Positions 1-10,758 are shown, counted from the stretch's first letter. The stretch is 64,000 nucleotides of DNA from Agroathelia rolfsii (GCA_018343915.1 JABRWF010000001.1:4588001-4652000), one strand, 5' to 3'. Numbers and translations: made by a program. Notes: generated from the letters alone by a model not told the origin.

Positions 1-1602
1 GGGATGCCAGGCACCAGATTCATCCTTCTGACTAAGAACTGCACCAGTGGCGTAGGAGGAGGCATCTGTTTCAACTTGGGTTGAGGCCTTTTGATCATAG
101 GAGCGTAGCACAGGAGCGGTGCTAAAAGCTTTCTTGAGGTTGTCAAAACTATCCTGCTCTTCAGAACCCCAAATCCAGTCAACCTTCCCTGTAAGACAAT
201 CCAGTGGTTTGCAAATCTTTCCGAAGTCACGGATGAATCGTCGATAGTAGTTGGCCAAACCTTGGAATTTGCGAACCTCCTTGACGTTCTTGAGAGTGGG
301 CCAGTCTAGGATTGGTTTGACCTTTTCTGGATCCATATGGACTTGACGGTGGGAGACAATGAAGCCAAGAATGTTAACCTCAGGTTTTTCTACTTCGAAT
401 TTATCCAGATTTCCATAAAGGTTATGTTCCCTTAAGATGGAAAGAACTTCCCAGGTGATTTCTTGTAGCTTCTCCTTGGTCTCAGCCCCAATAATGACAT
501 CATCAATATAGACCCTGACAAACCCCAATTGGACCAAGCGTAAAAGGATGTCGTCCATCAGGGCTTGCATGGAAGAGGGGGCATTGCAGAGACTAAAGGG
601 CATAACCAAGGGTTCAAAGAGACCTTGTGACGTAATGAAGGCAGCCTTGCGCTCATCTCCTTCTCTGATCTAAATATTGTTGAATCCTGCTCGTAGGTCA
701 ATTTTAGTGAACCAGCGGAACCTGGTCATGTGTTCGACAATCTCGGAGATTAAGGGAAGAGGATAGGCATTTTTGACCGTCTGCTCATTGAGGGCCCAAT
801 AGTCTTGGACAGGGCGGAGTTTCCCATTCTTCTTGGGTACAAAGAACATCGGAGCGGCGAATTCACTTTCGGATTTGCGAATATATCCCTTAGCCAGGTT
901 ATCGTCAATCCATTCATTGAGTGCATCAGTTTCGTTGCTACTGAGGGGGTATACACGCCCTCGTCTAAGCTTGGTTTCATCAAGCAACTCGATTTTATGG
1001 TCTGACGGCTTGTGGCTAGGTAATCTACTCACTTCTTCTTTGGAGAAAACATCGGTGAAGTCTTCGTATCCAGGCGGCATGGTAGTGGTGGCTTGAACAA
1101 CTTCCTTTTCAGGTAGGAATGTAACCTCAGCAGATTTCCAGTCAATCACGGGGTTTTCGAGGCGTAACCAGTCAATTCCCAGAATCACGTCTTCTTGTCC
1201 AATGTCAACAACACAGAGCGGGAGGTATTTTTTTTCAGACCCAATTGTGGTATCCAAGATTGCAACGGATTCAATCTTCCCTATCTGATTTGCAGAGTTA
1301 TCAATGTTATACAGAGGAATAGGGCGAGGTAATTTTTTTGTAGGTATTTTATGTTTTTCTACATATCTATAATTTACAAAAGAGGAAGAAGCACTGGAAT
1401 CGATCATAGCAAAAGTAGAAAAGTTTCTAAAAGGTCCATGGAACATGATTGGAACCTTGAGGTGCTGTCCATTCGCACCTGCAAGGGAAAAATAGGAAGA
1501 GGAAGAAATAGAGATGTTATTACAAGAAGAAAGAGAGGAGAAACAATTTTGAACGTATTGGTCAGACTGAATAGCCCTTTCAGCTGACCTCAAGAAAAAC
1601 CC
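1..1602 (-). pseudogene. E3 pol fragment: protease, reverse transcriptase, start of RNase H
   Basis: Pol is entered by a -1 shift at 1602-1596. The aspartic protease region follows, with the active-site DSG changed to DSS in the motif MIDSSASSSF and the later LGIDWL intact. The RT fingers contain FVPKKNGKLRPVQDY. At 670-672 a TAG interrupts the conserved FNNIRIRE stretch. Beyond it the same frame continues to the window edge, with the YIDD catalytic motif near 500, LDWP near 305 and the first RNase H aspartate (ETDAS) near 70. The protease change and the stop both fit G-to-A or C-to-T transitions, so the copy is dead. Integrase and chromodomain would lie beyond position 1. Confidence 0.88.
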
Positions 1603-1727
1603 ATTTGGTCTTTTAAAGTGGCAATGGCGGCTGCTTGTTCCTCCATGATTTGTATCACATAGTCAGGAACCGTATATGCTGGCGGGCTTGCCAAAGGAGG
1701 GGGGGAAGATGTGACGGCAGCTGTTGG
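1590..1727 (-). pseudogene. E3 gag, C-terminal piece
   Basis: This short piece encodes the gag tail, ending in a helical MEEQAAAIATLKDQMGFS and a TGA at 1592-1590. Related tails end E1 gag (ALVEQQAMALAAFKDKAGF) and E2 gag (MVEEQALAFAALKDRLGF). It is in frame with the zinc-knuckle portion at 21901-22040 once E1 is removed. The gag stop lies one codon after the slip heptamer. Confidence 0.85.
1596..1602 (-). promoter_or_regulatory. -1 frameshift heptamer, E3 gag-pol
   Basis: In the gag frame the minus strand reads ATG GGT TTT TCT TGA, so G_GGT_TTT fits the X_XXY_YYZ slip rule. A -1 shift enters the pol frame, which continues as FLRSAERAIQSD into the protease. E1 and E2 have the same heptamer at the same point. 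No stimulatory pseudoknot was identified by eye. Confidence 0.7.
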
Positions 1728-2584
1728 TGTCAAGGGTATACTCCTTGACTATGTGACGTTGGGCTTAGAGAGCCTACTTGTGCGCACAATCAAACAATAC
1801 ACTCTTTTCACTAAGTCTTTGAAGTACCTACAAATAAGGTTTCCCACAGATATACAATTCCCTTATCTATTGGGGATGCGCCGGGTACTCCGTTATCTTA
1901 CTTGTATTCGATGCTCTTAATTCACATGCACACCTTGAGGGGATTTGCACCGCCTCCTAATATAAGGGAAAAGGGGAGAGAGAGAGAGAGAGAGAGAGGG
2001 GAGAGGCTAGGACGATGGCCTAGGCCTATGAGTGTATACCCTGAAGGCGAAGATTTGATTTAGTAATCTATTTTAATGAATACAAACTTTATTACTTGCC
2101 TGAAGGCAAAGAGGTCAAAGCTGAGCTCTTCAGGACAAGTTACATGCACTATTTATACTACTATGGAAGGGTCCATGCGCAGCTTTGTTGGTCTGTGCAC
2201 AGAGGGAAATAGAAGCATAGATGTGGCAATGCAGGGGAAGATCTTTTAGCCTAACTCCACCGGGCATCCGTGTGGAGATCCGTTTCCAGACCGGTACCGG
2301 TAACCATTAGGAATTGATCAGGGAAGGAAGTCTGTGTTCCTAGGCTGTGCATGATGGTGAAGTAGAAGTATGCGCAGCCCCGAGATTACTCCTGTGACAT
2401 GTGGCTTGGAACACATGAGGGCCAATCACATGACCACTGCACTGCTCACAGTCCACGCCCTAAAGGGTAATTTTTATAAGAAAAATAAAGGAAAAGAAAG
2501 GGAAATGCAATAACTAATTAAATAATAGTCCAAATAATACAAGAAAATAACCGAAAATTTGGCAAAAATTCCCTTCTCATGACA
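1728..2584 (-). repeat. E1 3' LTR
   Basis: It is 857 bp, starting at 2584 with TGTCATGAG and ending at 1728 with CCTTGACA on the minus strand. It follows a polypurine tract (GGAAGGGGGTAA, 2585-2596) just after the pol stop. It differs from the 5' LTR at about two dozen sites, almost all transitions and mostly CpG/TpG/CpA. It holds a (GA)n tract near 1978-1998. Confidence 0.92.
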
Positions 2585-2595
2585 TTACCCCCTTC

Positions 2596-2628
2596 CTAGG
2601 GGGATTTCCTCTGGAACATCCCAAGTTC
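2596..2628 (-). pseudogene. E1 pol, last codons and stop
   Basis: After removal of the 2634-4372 insert this stretch continues the pol frame from 4378 and ends in FQRKSP plus TAG (2598-2596). The E2 counterpart ends FRRKSL plus TAG (15896-15898). The purine-rich tract before the LTR follows directly. Confidence 0.85.
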
Positions 2629-2633
2629 CCATG

Positions 2634-2828
2634 TGTGAGAAAAGAGCGAGCCAGCCAGTAATAAGTCTAAAGCTAGATTGAATTACGCTTGTCGTTGTAC
2701 TTGGACATGGTACGCAGACAAACAAATGAAGTAACTACTATAGAAATTCGTAGCTACATACTACAGTCACGCGGAGCGTGACTGTGACTCCGTCACTCCC
2801 ATTGAGGCATGGATTGCCTATTCTAACA
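2634..2828 (-). repeat. LTR of the ORF-less element (3' LTR)
   Basis: This 195-bp LTR holds a strong hairpin (AGTCACGC-GGA-GCGTGACT, about 2764-2782) followed by a short GTGAC/GTCAC palindrome. It matches the copy at 4178-4372 with around ten differences. Confidence 0.85.
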
Positions 2829-4177
2829 CACCCCCTCAATCCTTGCAATCAAACCCAAAGGAAATCCCACCAGAATAAAAGGAAAATCCTATCTAGGTAA
2901 TGTAGATGTAGGTAGTGTAAGGTATATAGTAAGAGAATATGAGTGAAGAGAAATAAAATGAAAAAAAAAAGTGTCGCTTGCGTCCGAAAATTCAAAACAG
3001 AAATTGCGGTAGCCGTGCGCGCGCGATTGGGCCCTGGCGGTTAATTCCTGCATGTGTGCCGGCACCCCCTGGTTCTGGTGCTATGCCGGTCTTGCTGTGA
3101 GTGTTGAGCTATACGCAGCGGGCTTCGTCTTCACGTGTTTGGCTCGATAGCCTGGGGCTAGATATTGCTGAGCAAATGAAAACTATTGCACAACGACGGA
3201 ATGGCCGTCGCCGTTGTGCCTGGCACCCCCTAATGTCCGTGCTCATCATGTGGGTGTGATCCATCGCAGTGTCATCCCATTGGTCGTCTCTTGCGGCTAG
3301 GATCGTGTTCGTGGTTTGATGCTACTTGACAGCAGTAGCGTGATACAGTGGTGGGCATGCTTGCCACTGCATCATTCGCGTTTGGTGGGTGTTGCTCCTG
3401 AGCAAAAATAGAATGATTTTGCACGACAACGGAATGGCCGTCGTTGCCATGCTAAGCACCCCCTGGTGTGCTGCTCATCCTTCGTGCCTATTGTGCTGCT
3501 CATGAGCATGTCTACGTGCATTCGTTGATTTGGGAGCCTTTTCTCTGGATGGTTATTCCCTTTTGCATGTTAGGGGTCTGGGCTTGACTTGTTGTCTCGG
3601 TTGCTCGTTCAGAGGTCAATTGAATGACTTAACGGCGGTTGGTCACTCAGAGGTCATCTGCCCGACATAATGATAGTGGTGTTTTATGTCACTACCATGT
3701 GCTCGTTCAGAGGTCCACTTTCCTGACTTGACGGCCTGTAGCTCGTTCAGCGGTCGGCTATTGTGACTTAACGGCGGTTCATGTGCAGGTCATCCGGTGA
3801 GCTGCTTCTACCGGCTGCTTTTGTGTGTAAGCACAAAGCGGTGCATGTTGGGCATATATGGCTGGTGACGTGCTAGGGGAATGAACTTAGGAGGCCATTG
3901 GGCACCCCTTCGGCATGATAGTTGGCGTGCGAGTGTCTTGAGCACAAGTAAATATACGTTGTGTTGATTTTTTTTTTTGTGCAGTTGGCATGCAGACGAG
4001 TTAGCTAGGCTTGTCGTGTTGGTTCCTTGTGCATCAAAAGAATGCTCCCCAGGAGTAGCTGCTTGCTGAAGGGCAAGAACAAGACATTTCGCGGCTCGCT
4101 GCCTGGTCAGACGGCCAAACGTCTATTGATTGACCAGGTGAAATGCAATTTTACGTGCTGCTACACGGATTCGTTTG
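2829..4177 (-). other. Interior of the ORF-less LTR element
   Basis: No coding frame is visible. Two related modules near 3170-3235 and 3400-3465 each contain an imperfect inverted repeat around ACGACGG-AATGG-CCGTCG. From about 3602 to 3780 there are three or four diverged repeats built on GCTCGTTCAGAGGTC followed by TGACTTAACGGC. The phrase GGCACCCCCT recurs three times. Such RNA-structured, repeat-rich interiors suit a packaging or dimerisation role, but that is inference. Confidence 0.6.
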
Positions 4178-4372
4178 TGTGAGAAAAGAGCGAGCCAGCC
4201 AGTAATAAGTCTAAAGCTAGATTGAATTACGCTTGTCATTGTACTTGGATGCGGTACGCAGACAAACGAATGAAGTAACTACTATAGAAATTTGTAGCTA
4301 CATACTACAGTCACGCTCTGTGTGACTGTGACTCCGTCACTCCCATTGAGGCATGGATTGCCTATTCTAACA
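4178..4372 (-). repeat. LTR of the ORF-less element (5' LTR)
   Basis: This is the second 195-bp copy. In its hairpin the right arm has decayed (loop and arm read CTCTGTGTG rather than GGAGCGTG). The TSD CCATG follows at 4373-4377. Confidence 0.85.
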
Positions 4373-4377
4373 CCATG

Positions 4378-6368
4378 TACCGCCAATCTTCTCCGTAGCT
4401 TCTGTGAAGTTTTCTATTGGTCGGAATGGTAAATCTGCCAAGACTGCAGCCGATAGGCGTTTAGGTGCTTTGGGATTTTTCTTATGGAAATCCTTGATGA
4501 GTCGTGGTGCATTGGTGATGTTAGCTTCTTTTTCCCACAAGTCTTCACCGGGATATCCTTTCCATTCAACCAGGTATTCTAACTTCTTTGTTCTTGGGCT
4601 CAACCGACTGTCTTTGATGCGCAGGACTTTGTGTTCTTCTTCTCCCTCAACTTCCACTACCTCTGGGATCGGGGCAAGTGGTCTTGATTCCACCTGGATA
4701 TGCGGCTTAATTAAGGATACATGGAAAACGTTGTGAATAGTCCATCTCTTCGGAATGGCAAGCCGAACTGCTCAATTTCCTATGAGTTCAGTGATTCTGT
4801 AAGGACCTATCCATTTAGCCGAGAGCTTCTTTGACGGTTGGGCCAGCTTAATGTTTTCCATGCTGAGCCAAACTTTGTTGCCGACCGTGTATTTTGGTAC
4901 TTCTGCAGCGTGTTTGTCAAAGAAATATTTCATGCGGTTAGCCGCATGATCAAGTGCTGCTTTGGCATCTTCTTGGAGTTCCTTGACTTTTTCTGTCCAG
5001 ACTTGCGCTCCTTCCGTGGTTGGAATTCCCGCTGTCATAAGGTTCATTCGGGGTAAGAAGCCATAGTTCATTTTGAAGGGAGATGATCCTGTGGAGGCTT
5101 GTTGTCGATTGTTCAACGCAAACTCCGTGAGGGGTAAGAGGCCGGCCCAATTGTCTTGTCGGTGTGACACATAATTCCTTAGATAGACTTCAACTTCCTG
5201 ATTAAGTCATTCAGTCTGTCCGTCCGATTGTGGGTGATAGGCTGTAGACAAGGAAGTTTTGATGTCTAGTTGCTTGTGAATTTCCCGCATGACTTTTCCA
5301 GCGAATTGGGGTCCTCAGTCAGAGGTCCATTGGCGGGGTAAGCTGTGTAGCCGAAAGACATGAGCTAAGTATAAGTCCACCATTTCGGATGCGGTAATTG
5401 TTTCTGCACATGGAATTAGGTGGTACATCTTGGTCAGCCTATCTACTACTACCAAAATTGAATCGTATCCTTGGGATTCCGGGAGTTTCACAATCATATC
5501 GGAAGTGACATGTTCCCAAGGGCGTTCTAGAGTGGGTAGAGGTGACAGGGGTCCTACCGGCATTGAACAGGCCGTTTTGGAGGCAAGGCAGTTTGGACAT
5601 GATGCTACATAGTCATTGATTGCCTTAGTAAGTCCAGGCCACCAGTAGTTTCTGGAAACCAATTCCAAGGTCTTGTGTCATCCTGGGTGTCCGGCTGCCA
5701 GTACATCGTGGTGGAGACAAATAATGTTGTTGCAAAGGGCTGTATCTCGCGGCACGTAGACTTTTCCTAGGTGCAGAATCAGGCTGTTTTCTTTGTTCCA
5801 TTCTTCTAACCCTTTCTGCAGTTTGACTGGACCTAGTTCCTTGACTAATCCTAGGGCGTTTGCAATTTCTACATCCCTGCCCTTGCTTCGGATGCGATCC
5901 AAGATACCCTTTTCTCCTTGTAACTCCACATGACCTCTCCTGGCGGCATTGATTCGGAACAGTCTTGGGTCTAAGACGACCTAGTCCAGGTTGTCTTCTT
6001 CATCGGAACGTTGGAAATCCGGGCGTCGGGAAAGAGGGTCAGCGCGGCCATTCTTGGAACCTTGGAGGTAAGAAATCGTGAACCGAAACTCCGAGAGGAA
6101 CAGGGACCACCTCGCTTGTCTTCGTGTAAGGTTCCTTGCCGTCTTCCAGTATTCCAGATTCTTATGGTCGGTACGGATTTCAAACGGATGTGGTAGACCT
6201 ATAAGGTAGTGCCTCCATGCATTGAGGGCCCTAATAATACCCAACATCTCCTTGTCCCAAATGTCGTAGTTTTGTTCTGCGTCATTCATTGCTTGGGAGA
6301 GAAAGGCGATTGGGCACCAGGAGTTGTTGTTCTGCTTTTGGAGAAGAACTGCCCCGGTAGCGAAGTTT
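4378..6368 (-). pseudogene. E1 pol, second part: RNase H, integrase, chromodomain
   Basis: Continues the frame from 16745 once E2 is removed. RNase H (DKEMLG near 6260) is followed by the integrase HHCC region (CPNCLAS near 5585), the core (VTSDMIV near 5500, TSDRGPQF broken by a stop) and a C-terminal chromodomain (KKLEYLVEWKGYPGEDLWEKEA, about 4530-4595). Stops lie at 5981-5983, 5678-5680, 5315-5317, 5207-5209 and 4772-4774. They replace residues that are Arg or Gln in related copies and fit CGA to TGA or CAG to TAG. No frameshift is present. The chromodomain supports a chromovirus assignment. Confidence 0.9.
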
Positions 6369-7198
6369 TGTCATGAGTTGGAAAATATGGACAGAATTTT
6401 TGCAAATTATTTAATTTTTATTGGAACTATTTTTACGAATTTTTGTCTCCTTTTATCTTTTTCTTTTATTACCCTTAGGGCGTGGACTGTAGGCAGTGAA
6501 TGGTCAGGTGATTGGCCCTCATGTGACTAAGCCGCACGCTACAGGAGTAATCGTGAGTTGTGTGTTTCCTGTTCACCATTCCGCACAACTCCGGAGTACA
6601 AACCTCCAACCACTGACCAATTCCTAACGGATACTGGTTCTGTTACACACCTCCGAGTTTCCGCTCCAGAGCTCCTGCAGAGCTCCGCTCCTGAGCGCGG
6701 AACCTCCGGAAGTGTTGTATCTCCATACGGCTGCCTGTCGGAGTTAGGGAAAAGGTCTTCCCCTGCATAATCTACTTCCTCTATTCTTTGCCTCCGCAGC
6801 GGAACTAGCACAGAGCTTCCGCAAGTAGTATAAGTAGTCTATGTAACTTGTCCTGAAAGGCCAGCTTTGACCTCTTTGCCTTCAGGCAAGTATTATATGT
6901 TTGTATTTCTCTTATAGTATTACTCAATGAAACTTCGCCTTCAGGGTTCATTCCGCAGGGCCTAGCCCGTCTCAGCTATAGTATTCAATCACACCAGAGG
7001 TGGCAGAAATCCCCTCAAATAGTTTATAAGTCTATCGGAATAAGAGTAGGAGCCTCGCACATAGATACGGAAGAGTACCCGGTGTTGCCCTTCAATAAAT
7101 CAGGGAACATATCTGTGGGAAAACCATATTTGTGTAGTACTTCGATTGTAGTGTTTGAGAGTGTACCCTTTGCACAGTCAAGGAGTGTACCCTTGACA
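6369..7198 (+). repeat. E2 5' LTR
   Basis: The 830-bp LTR has TGTCATGAG...CCTTGACA termini. A TATA-type box TATAAGTA (6829-6836) precedes AGCTTTGACCT (6863-6873) by 34 nt. The latter is exactly complementary to the PBS at 7201-7211. Differences from the 3' LTR are transitions, mostly at CpG. Confidence 0.92.
6829..6873 (+). promoter_or_regulatory. E2 LTR TATA box and predicted transcript start/self-primer
   Basis: TATAAGTA at 6829-6836 is followed 34 nt later by AGCTTTGACCT (6863-6873). If transcription starts there, as in Tf1-type elements, the RNA 5' end would fold onto the PBS at 7201-7211. The equivalent boxes in E1 (21466-21473) and E3 (24278-24285), both TATAAATA, keep the same spacing. 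Confidence 0.65.
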
Positions 7199-7644
7199 TT
7201 AGGTCAAAGCTACTAGGTTTCCCTTGGACTCCGGCGGTCCAAGAAGGCAGCGATTAGCGATCCCGCACGAAGAGCATATTTTTAGAAAGCGGACTTTTTT
7301 GACAAACTCTAAGTGCACTTTGAACAGTTTCGGGAAGCAATTGTATGACTCCCCGGAGTTCATTTACAACCCCGTCTAGACGGTAGAACAGGGGAACGAT
7401 AACCCCGGAACTATTGGCTGTATCCGAAGCGGAATAAGGGTCTAATACACCCTCCGTTCTAGGAGTCCCTTGTGGGGATCAAAACTGCATCGTGCATTTA
7501 AAGAATATTTTACAATACATAGATTTTGCATGATTACTGTACGGCCAAGCTCTAGGCCCAGAGAGAAGAAGAAAAATCCCGCTCTCCGCATTGGAATCCG
7601 GAGCCTCCGGAGACGAAGAAGAACGATAAAGGGCTCAAACTTTT
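7199..7644 (+). other. E2 untranslated leader with self-complementary PBS
   Basis: The leader starts TTAGGTCAAAGCTACTAGG. AGGTCAAAGCT (7201-7211) is the reverse complement of 6863-6873 in the LTR. There is no TGG start as expected for a tRNA 3'-end PBS. No ORF precedes the gag ATG at 7645. Confidence 0.7.
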
Positions 7645-7891
7645 ATGTCCTCTGAGGATGAAGATAACTGCTTGGAGAATTCTAGTTCTCACACCGGCGA
7701 GGATAGTGAAACCTCCCAACGAACACAAATAGAAGTGTCCAGCGTTGAGCCTAGCTCCGCATCTAATCCCCCCAACACCGAAATGTCCGGAAGACGTGGC
7801 GGAGCTAGTACTCTGGTAAACCCCGCACCACTCACTACGGAGGAAACACTCCGTATCTTCAATTCCCTAGAGCAGAGTACTACTACACTCA

Positions 7892-8733
7892 TGTCAAGGG
7901 TATACTCCTTGACTATGCGACGTTGGGCGTGGAGGGCCTACTTGTGCGTATAATCAAACAATACACACCCTAACACTAAATATTGAAGTACCTACGTAAG
8001 AGTGTTCCCACAGGTACGCAATCCCTTTATCTATTGAGGGCGCGCCGGGTACTTTCTTATCTCTTACGTAATCGTTGCTCTTATTCACACGCACACGTCT
8101 GGGGGATTTACACCACCCACAAGTAAAGAGAGGGAGAGAGAGAGAGAGGGGCTAGGACTGGAGGGGCCTAGGCCAAAAGGAGATACCCTGAAGGCGAAGA
8201 TTTCATTAGTAATCTATTTGAAGTGAATACAACCTGGGGTTACTTGCCTGAAGGCGAAGAGGTCGAAGCTGAGCTCTTCAGGACAAGTTATATGCACTAT
8301 TTATACTATTCTGTAAGGGTCCGTGCGCAGCCTTGATGGTCTGTGCGCAGAGGGAGATAGAAGTATAATTGGTGGCAATGCGGGGGAAGATCTTTGACCC
8401 TAACTCCACCGGGCATCTGTGTGGAGATCCGTTTCCGGACCGGTACCGGTAACCGTTAGGAATTGATCAGTGAAGGAAGTTTGTATTCCTAGGCTGTGCG
8501 TAATGATGAAATAGAAGTGCGCACAGCCCCGAGATTACTCCTGTGACGTGCGGCTTGGAACACGTGAGGGCCAATCACATGACCACAGCACTGCCCACAG
8601 ACCACGCCCTAAAGGGGTAATTTTTATAAGAAAAATAGAAAAGGAAAAAGAAAATGCAATAACTGGTGAAGTATTTGTCCAAATAATACAGAAAAATAAC
8701 CGAAAAATCGCCAAAAATTTCCTACTCATGACA
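7892..8733 (-). repeat. Solo LTR (E1 family) in E2 gag
   Basis: It is 842 bp in minus orientation, with TGTCA/TGACA ends and the perfect TSD ACTCA (7887-7891, 8734-8738). Its 5' and 3' junctions leave the gag frame intact when excised. A solo LTR implies LTR-LTR recombination after insertion. Confidence 0.93.
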
Positions 8734-9074
8734 ACTCACCAGGATGCTGCTCAAAGTCAAAAGAAACCAAGATAGGTTGACGGACATAGTTGAAAACTCC
8801 GCTCAACAAAGCTCCACTCCGCAAATAATCTCTACCAGCAAGGAAATCGGGGATAAGCCTGAGAAATTCACTGGTGATTGGACTAAGTATAGGTCCTTCA
8901 TTGTCGGCTTCGAAAATTACCTGGCGCTCAATCCGGAGGTTTTCAATTCAGAGCAAAAAAAGGGTCGCCTGCTCCTAGGTCTATTAGAGGGAGCTCCGAG
9001 AGCATGGGCGGAGAAGTTCCGTGAGCAAATGAAGACTAAGTCCTTCAAATTCGAAGACTTCTACAAGCCATTCA

Positions 9075-10758
9075 TGTCAAGGGTATACTCCTTGACTATA
9101 CGACGTTGGGCGTGGAGAGCCTACTTGTGCGTGTAATCAAACAATACACACCCCAACACTAAAATATCAAAGTACCTACGTAAGAGTGTTCCCGCAGACG
9201 CGCAATCCCTATGTCTATTGAGGGTACGCTGGGTACTTTCTTATCTCTTACGTAATTGGGCTTGTCATGAGAAGGACATTTTTGCGAATTTTTCGACTAT
9301 TTTCTTGTATTATTTGGACCTTTATTTAATTAGTTATGGTATTTTCTTTCCTTCCTCTTTATTTTTCTTATAAAAATTACCCTTTAGGGCGTGGACTGTG
9401 GGCAGTGTGGTGGCCATGTGATTGGCCCTCACGTGTTCCAAGCCGCACGCCACAGGAGTAATCTCGGGGCTGTGCGTACTTCCATTTTACCAATCACGCA
9501 CAGCCCAGGAACACAGCCTTCCTTCCCTGAGCAATTCCTAACGATTACCGGTATCGGTCCGGAAACGGATCTCCACACGGATGCCCGGTGGAGTTAGGGT
9601 AAACGCTCTCCCCCTGCATTGCCACTTTCATACTTCTATCTCCCTCTACGCACAGACCATCCATGCTGCGCACGGACCATTATAGAATAGTATAAATAGT
9701 GCATGTAACTTGTCCTGAAGAGCTCAGCTTCAACCTCTTCGCCTTCAGGCAAGTAAACCCCAGGTTGTATTCTCTCACATAGATTACTAATGAAATCTTC
9801 GCCTTCAGGGTATATACTCATAGGCCTAGGCCCTTTGTCCTAGCACCCCCTTTCTCTTTCTCTCTCTCCCTCTACTTGAAGGTGGTGAAAATCCCCTTGC
9901 GTGTGACTTAAGTAAAAAGAGCATCGAACAAGTGTGAGATAACCGAGTACCCGGCTCCCCTTTAATAAAATCAAGGGCGTAGTATCTGTGGGAAAGCTCA
10001 TATTTGGGTACTTCATAAAGACTTAATACGTTGAGAAGGGCACTTATTGAATTTGCATTAATTTGTGGGTGTTGACCTATAATTTAGTCAAGTCAAGGAG
10101 TGTACCCTTGACAGGGCTCTTATTCACGTGCACACGTTTGGGGGATTTACACCACCCATAAGTAGGATAGAGAGAGAGAAAGAGAGGCTAGGACGGAAGG
10201 CCTAGGCCAAAAGGTATACCCTGAAGGCAAAGATTTGATTAGTAATCTTATGTAATGAATACAACCTTGGTTTTACTTGCCTGAAGGTGAAGAGGTCGAA
10301 GCTGGGCTCTTCAGGACAAGTTACATGCACTATTTATACTATAATGAAATGGTCCGTGCGCAGCTTTGATGGTCTGTGCGTAGAGGGAGATAGAAGCATA
10401 ATAGTGGCAATGCAGGGGAAGAACGTTTAGCCTAACTCCACCGGGCATCCGTGTGGAGATCCGCTTTCGGATCAGTACCGGTAACTGTTAGGAATAGTTC
10501 AGGGAAAGGAAGGCTGTGTTCCTAGGCTGTGCACAATGATGAAAGAGAAGTATGCACAGCCCCGAGATTACTCCTGTGACGTGCGGCTTGGGAACACGTG
10601 AGGGCCAATCACATGACCGCTACACTGCCCACAGTCCACGCCCTAAAGGGTAATTAAAATAAAAGAAAAGAAAAGAAAATGCGATAACTAATTAAATAAT
10701 AATCCAAATAATACAAGAAAATAACCGAAAAATCGGCGAAAATTCTCTTCTCATGACA
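9075..10758 (-). repeat. Solo LTR (E1 family) in E2 gag, split by another solo LTR
   Basis: The two parts are 9075-9262 and 10119-10758, minus orientation, with TSD ATTCA at 9070-9074 and 10759-10763. The interruption is the plus-oriented solo LTR at 9263-10113. Excision joins gag codons PF and KALYG in frame. Confidence 0.93.
9263..10113 (+). repeat. Solo LTR (E1 family) inside the 9075-10758 solo LTR
   Basis: It is 851 bp, plus orientation, with TGTCATGAG...CCTTGACA and the perfect TSD GGGCT (9258-9262, 10114-10118). It is the innermost layer of the nest: E3 > E1 > E2 > solo LTR > solo LTR. Confidence 0.94.

Larger units (their letters stand above)
2634..4372 (-). mobile_element. ORF-less LTR retrotransposon (TRIM/LARD-like, Copia-type ends)
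   Basis: Two 195-bp direct repeats (2634-2828 and 4178-4372) flank a 1349-bp interior with no usable ORF. A perfect 5-bp TSD, CCATG, lies at 2629-2633 and 4373-4377. On the minus strand the LTRs begin TGTTAG and end CTCACA, and a polypurine stretch (GGATTGAGGGGGTG, about 2829-2842) precedes the 3' LTR. This is why I orient it minus and compare it with Copia-type elements. It sits in E1 pol about 30 codons before the E1 stop, and excising it restores that frame exactly. It must rely on another element for reverse transcriptase and integrase. The family is unknown to me. Confidence 0.85.

Noticed and set aside
3602..3780. CRISPR-like array in the ORF-less element
   Set aside because: Only three or four imperfect repeats of uneven spacing within a fungal LTR element; better seen as element-internal repeats.
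4838..5056. Plus-strand ORFs opposite E1 integrase
   Set aside because: Shadows of the minus-strand pol, which shows integrase motifs in a continuous frame.
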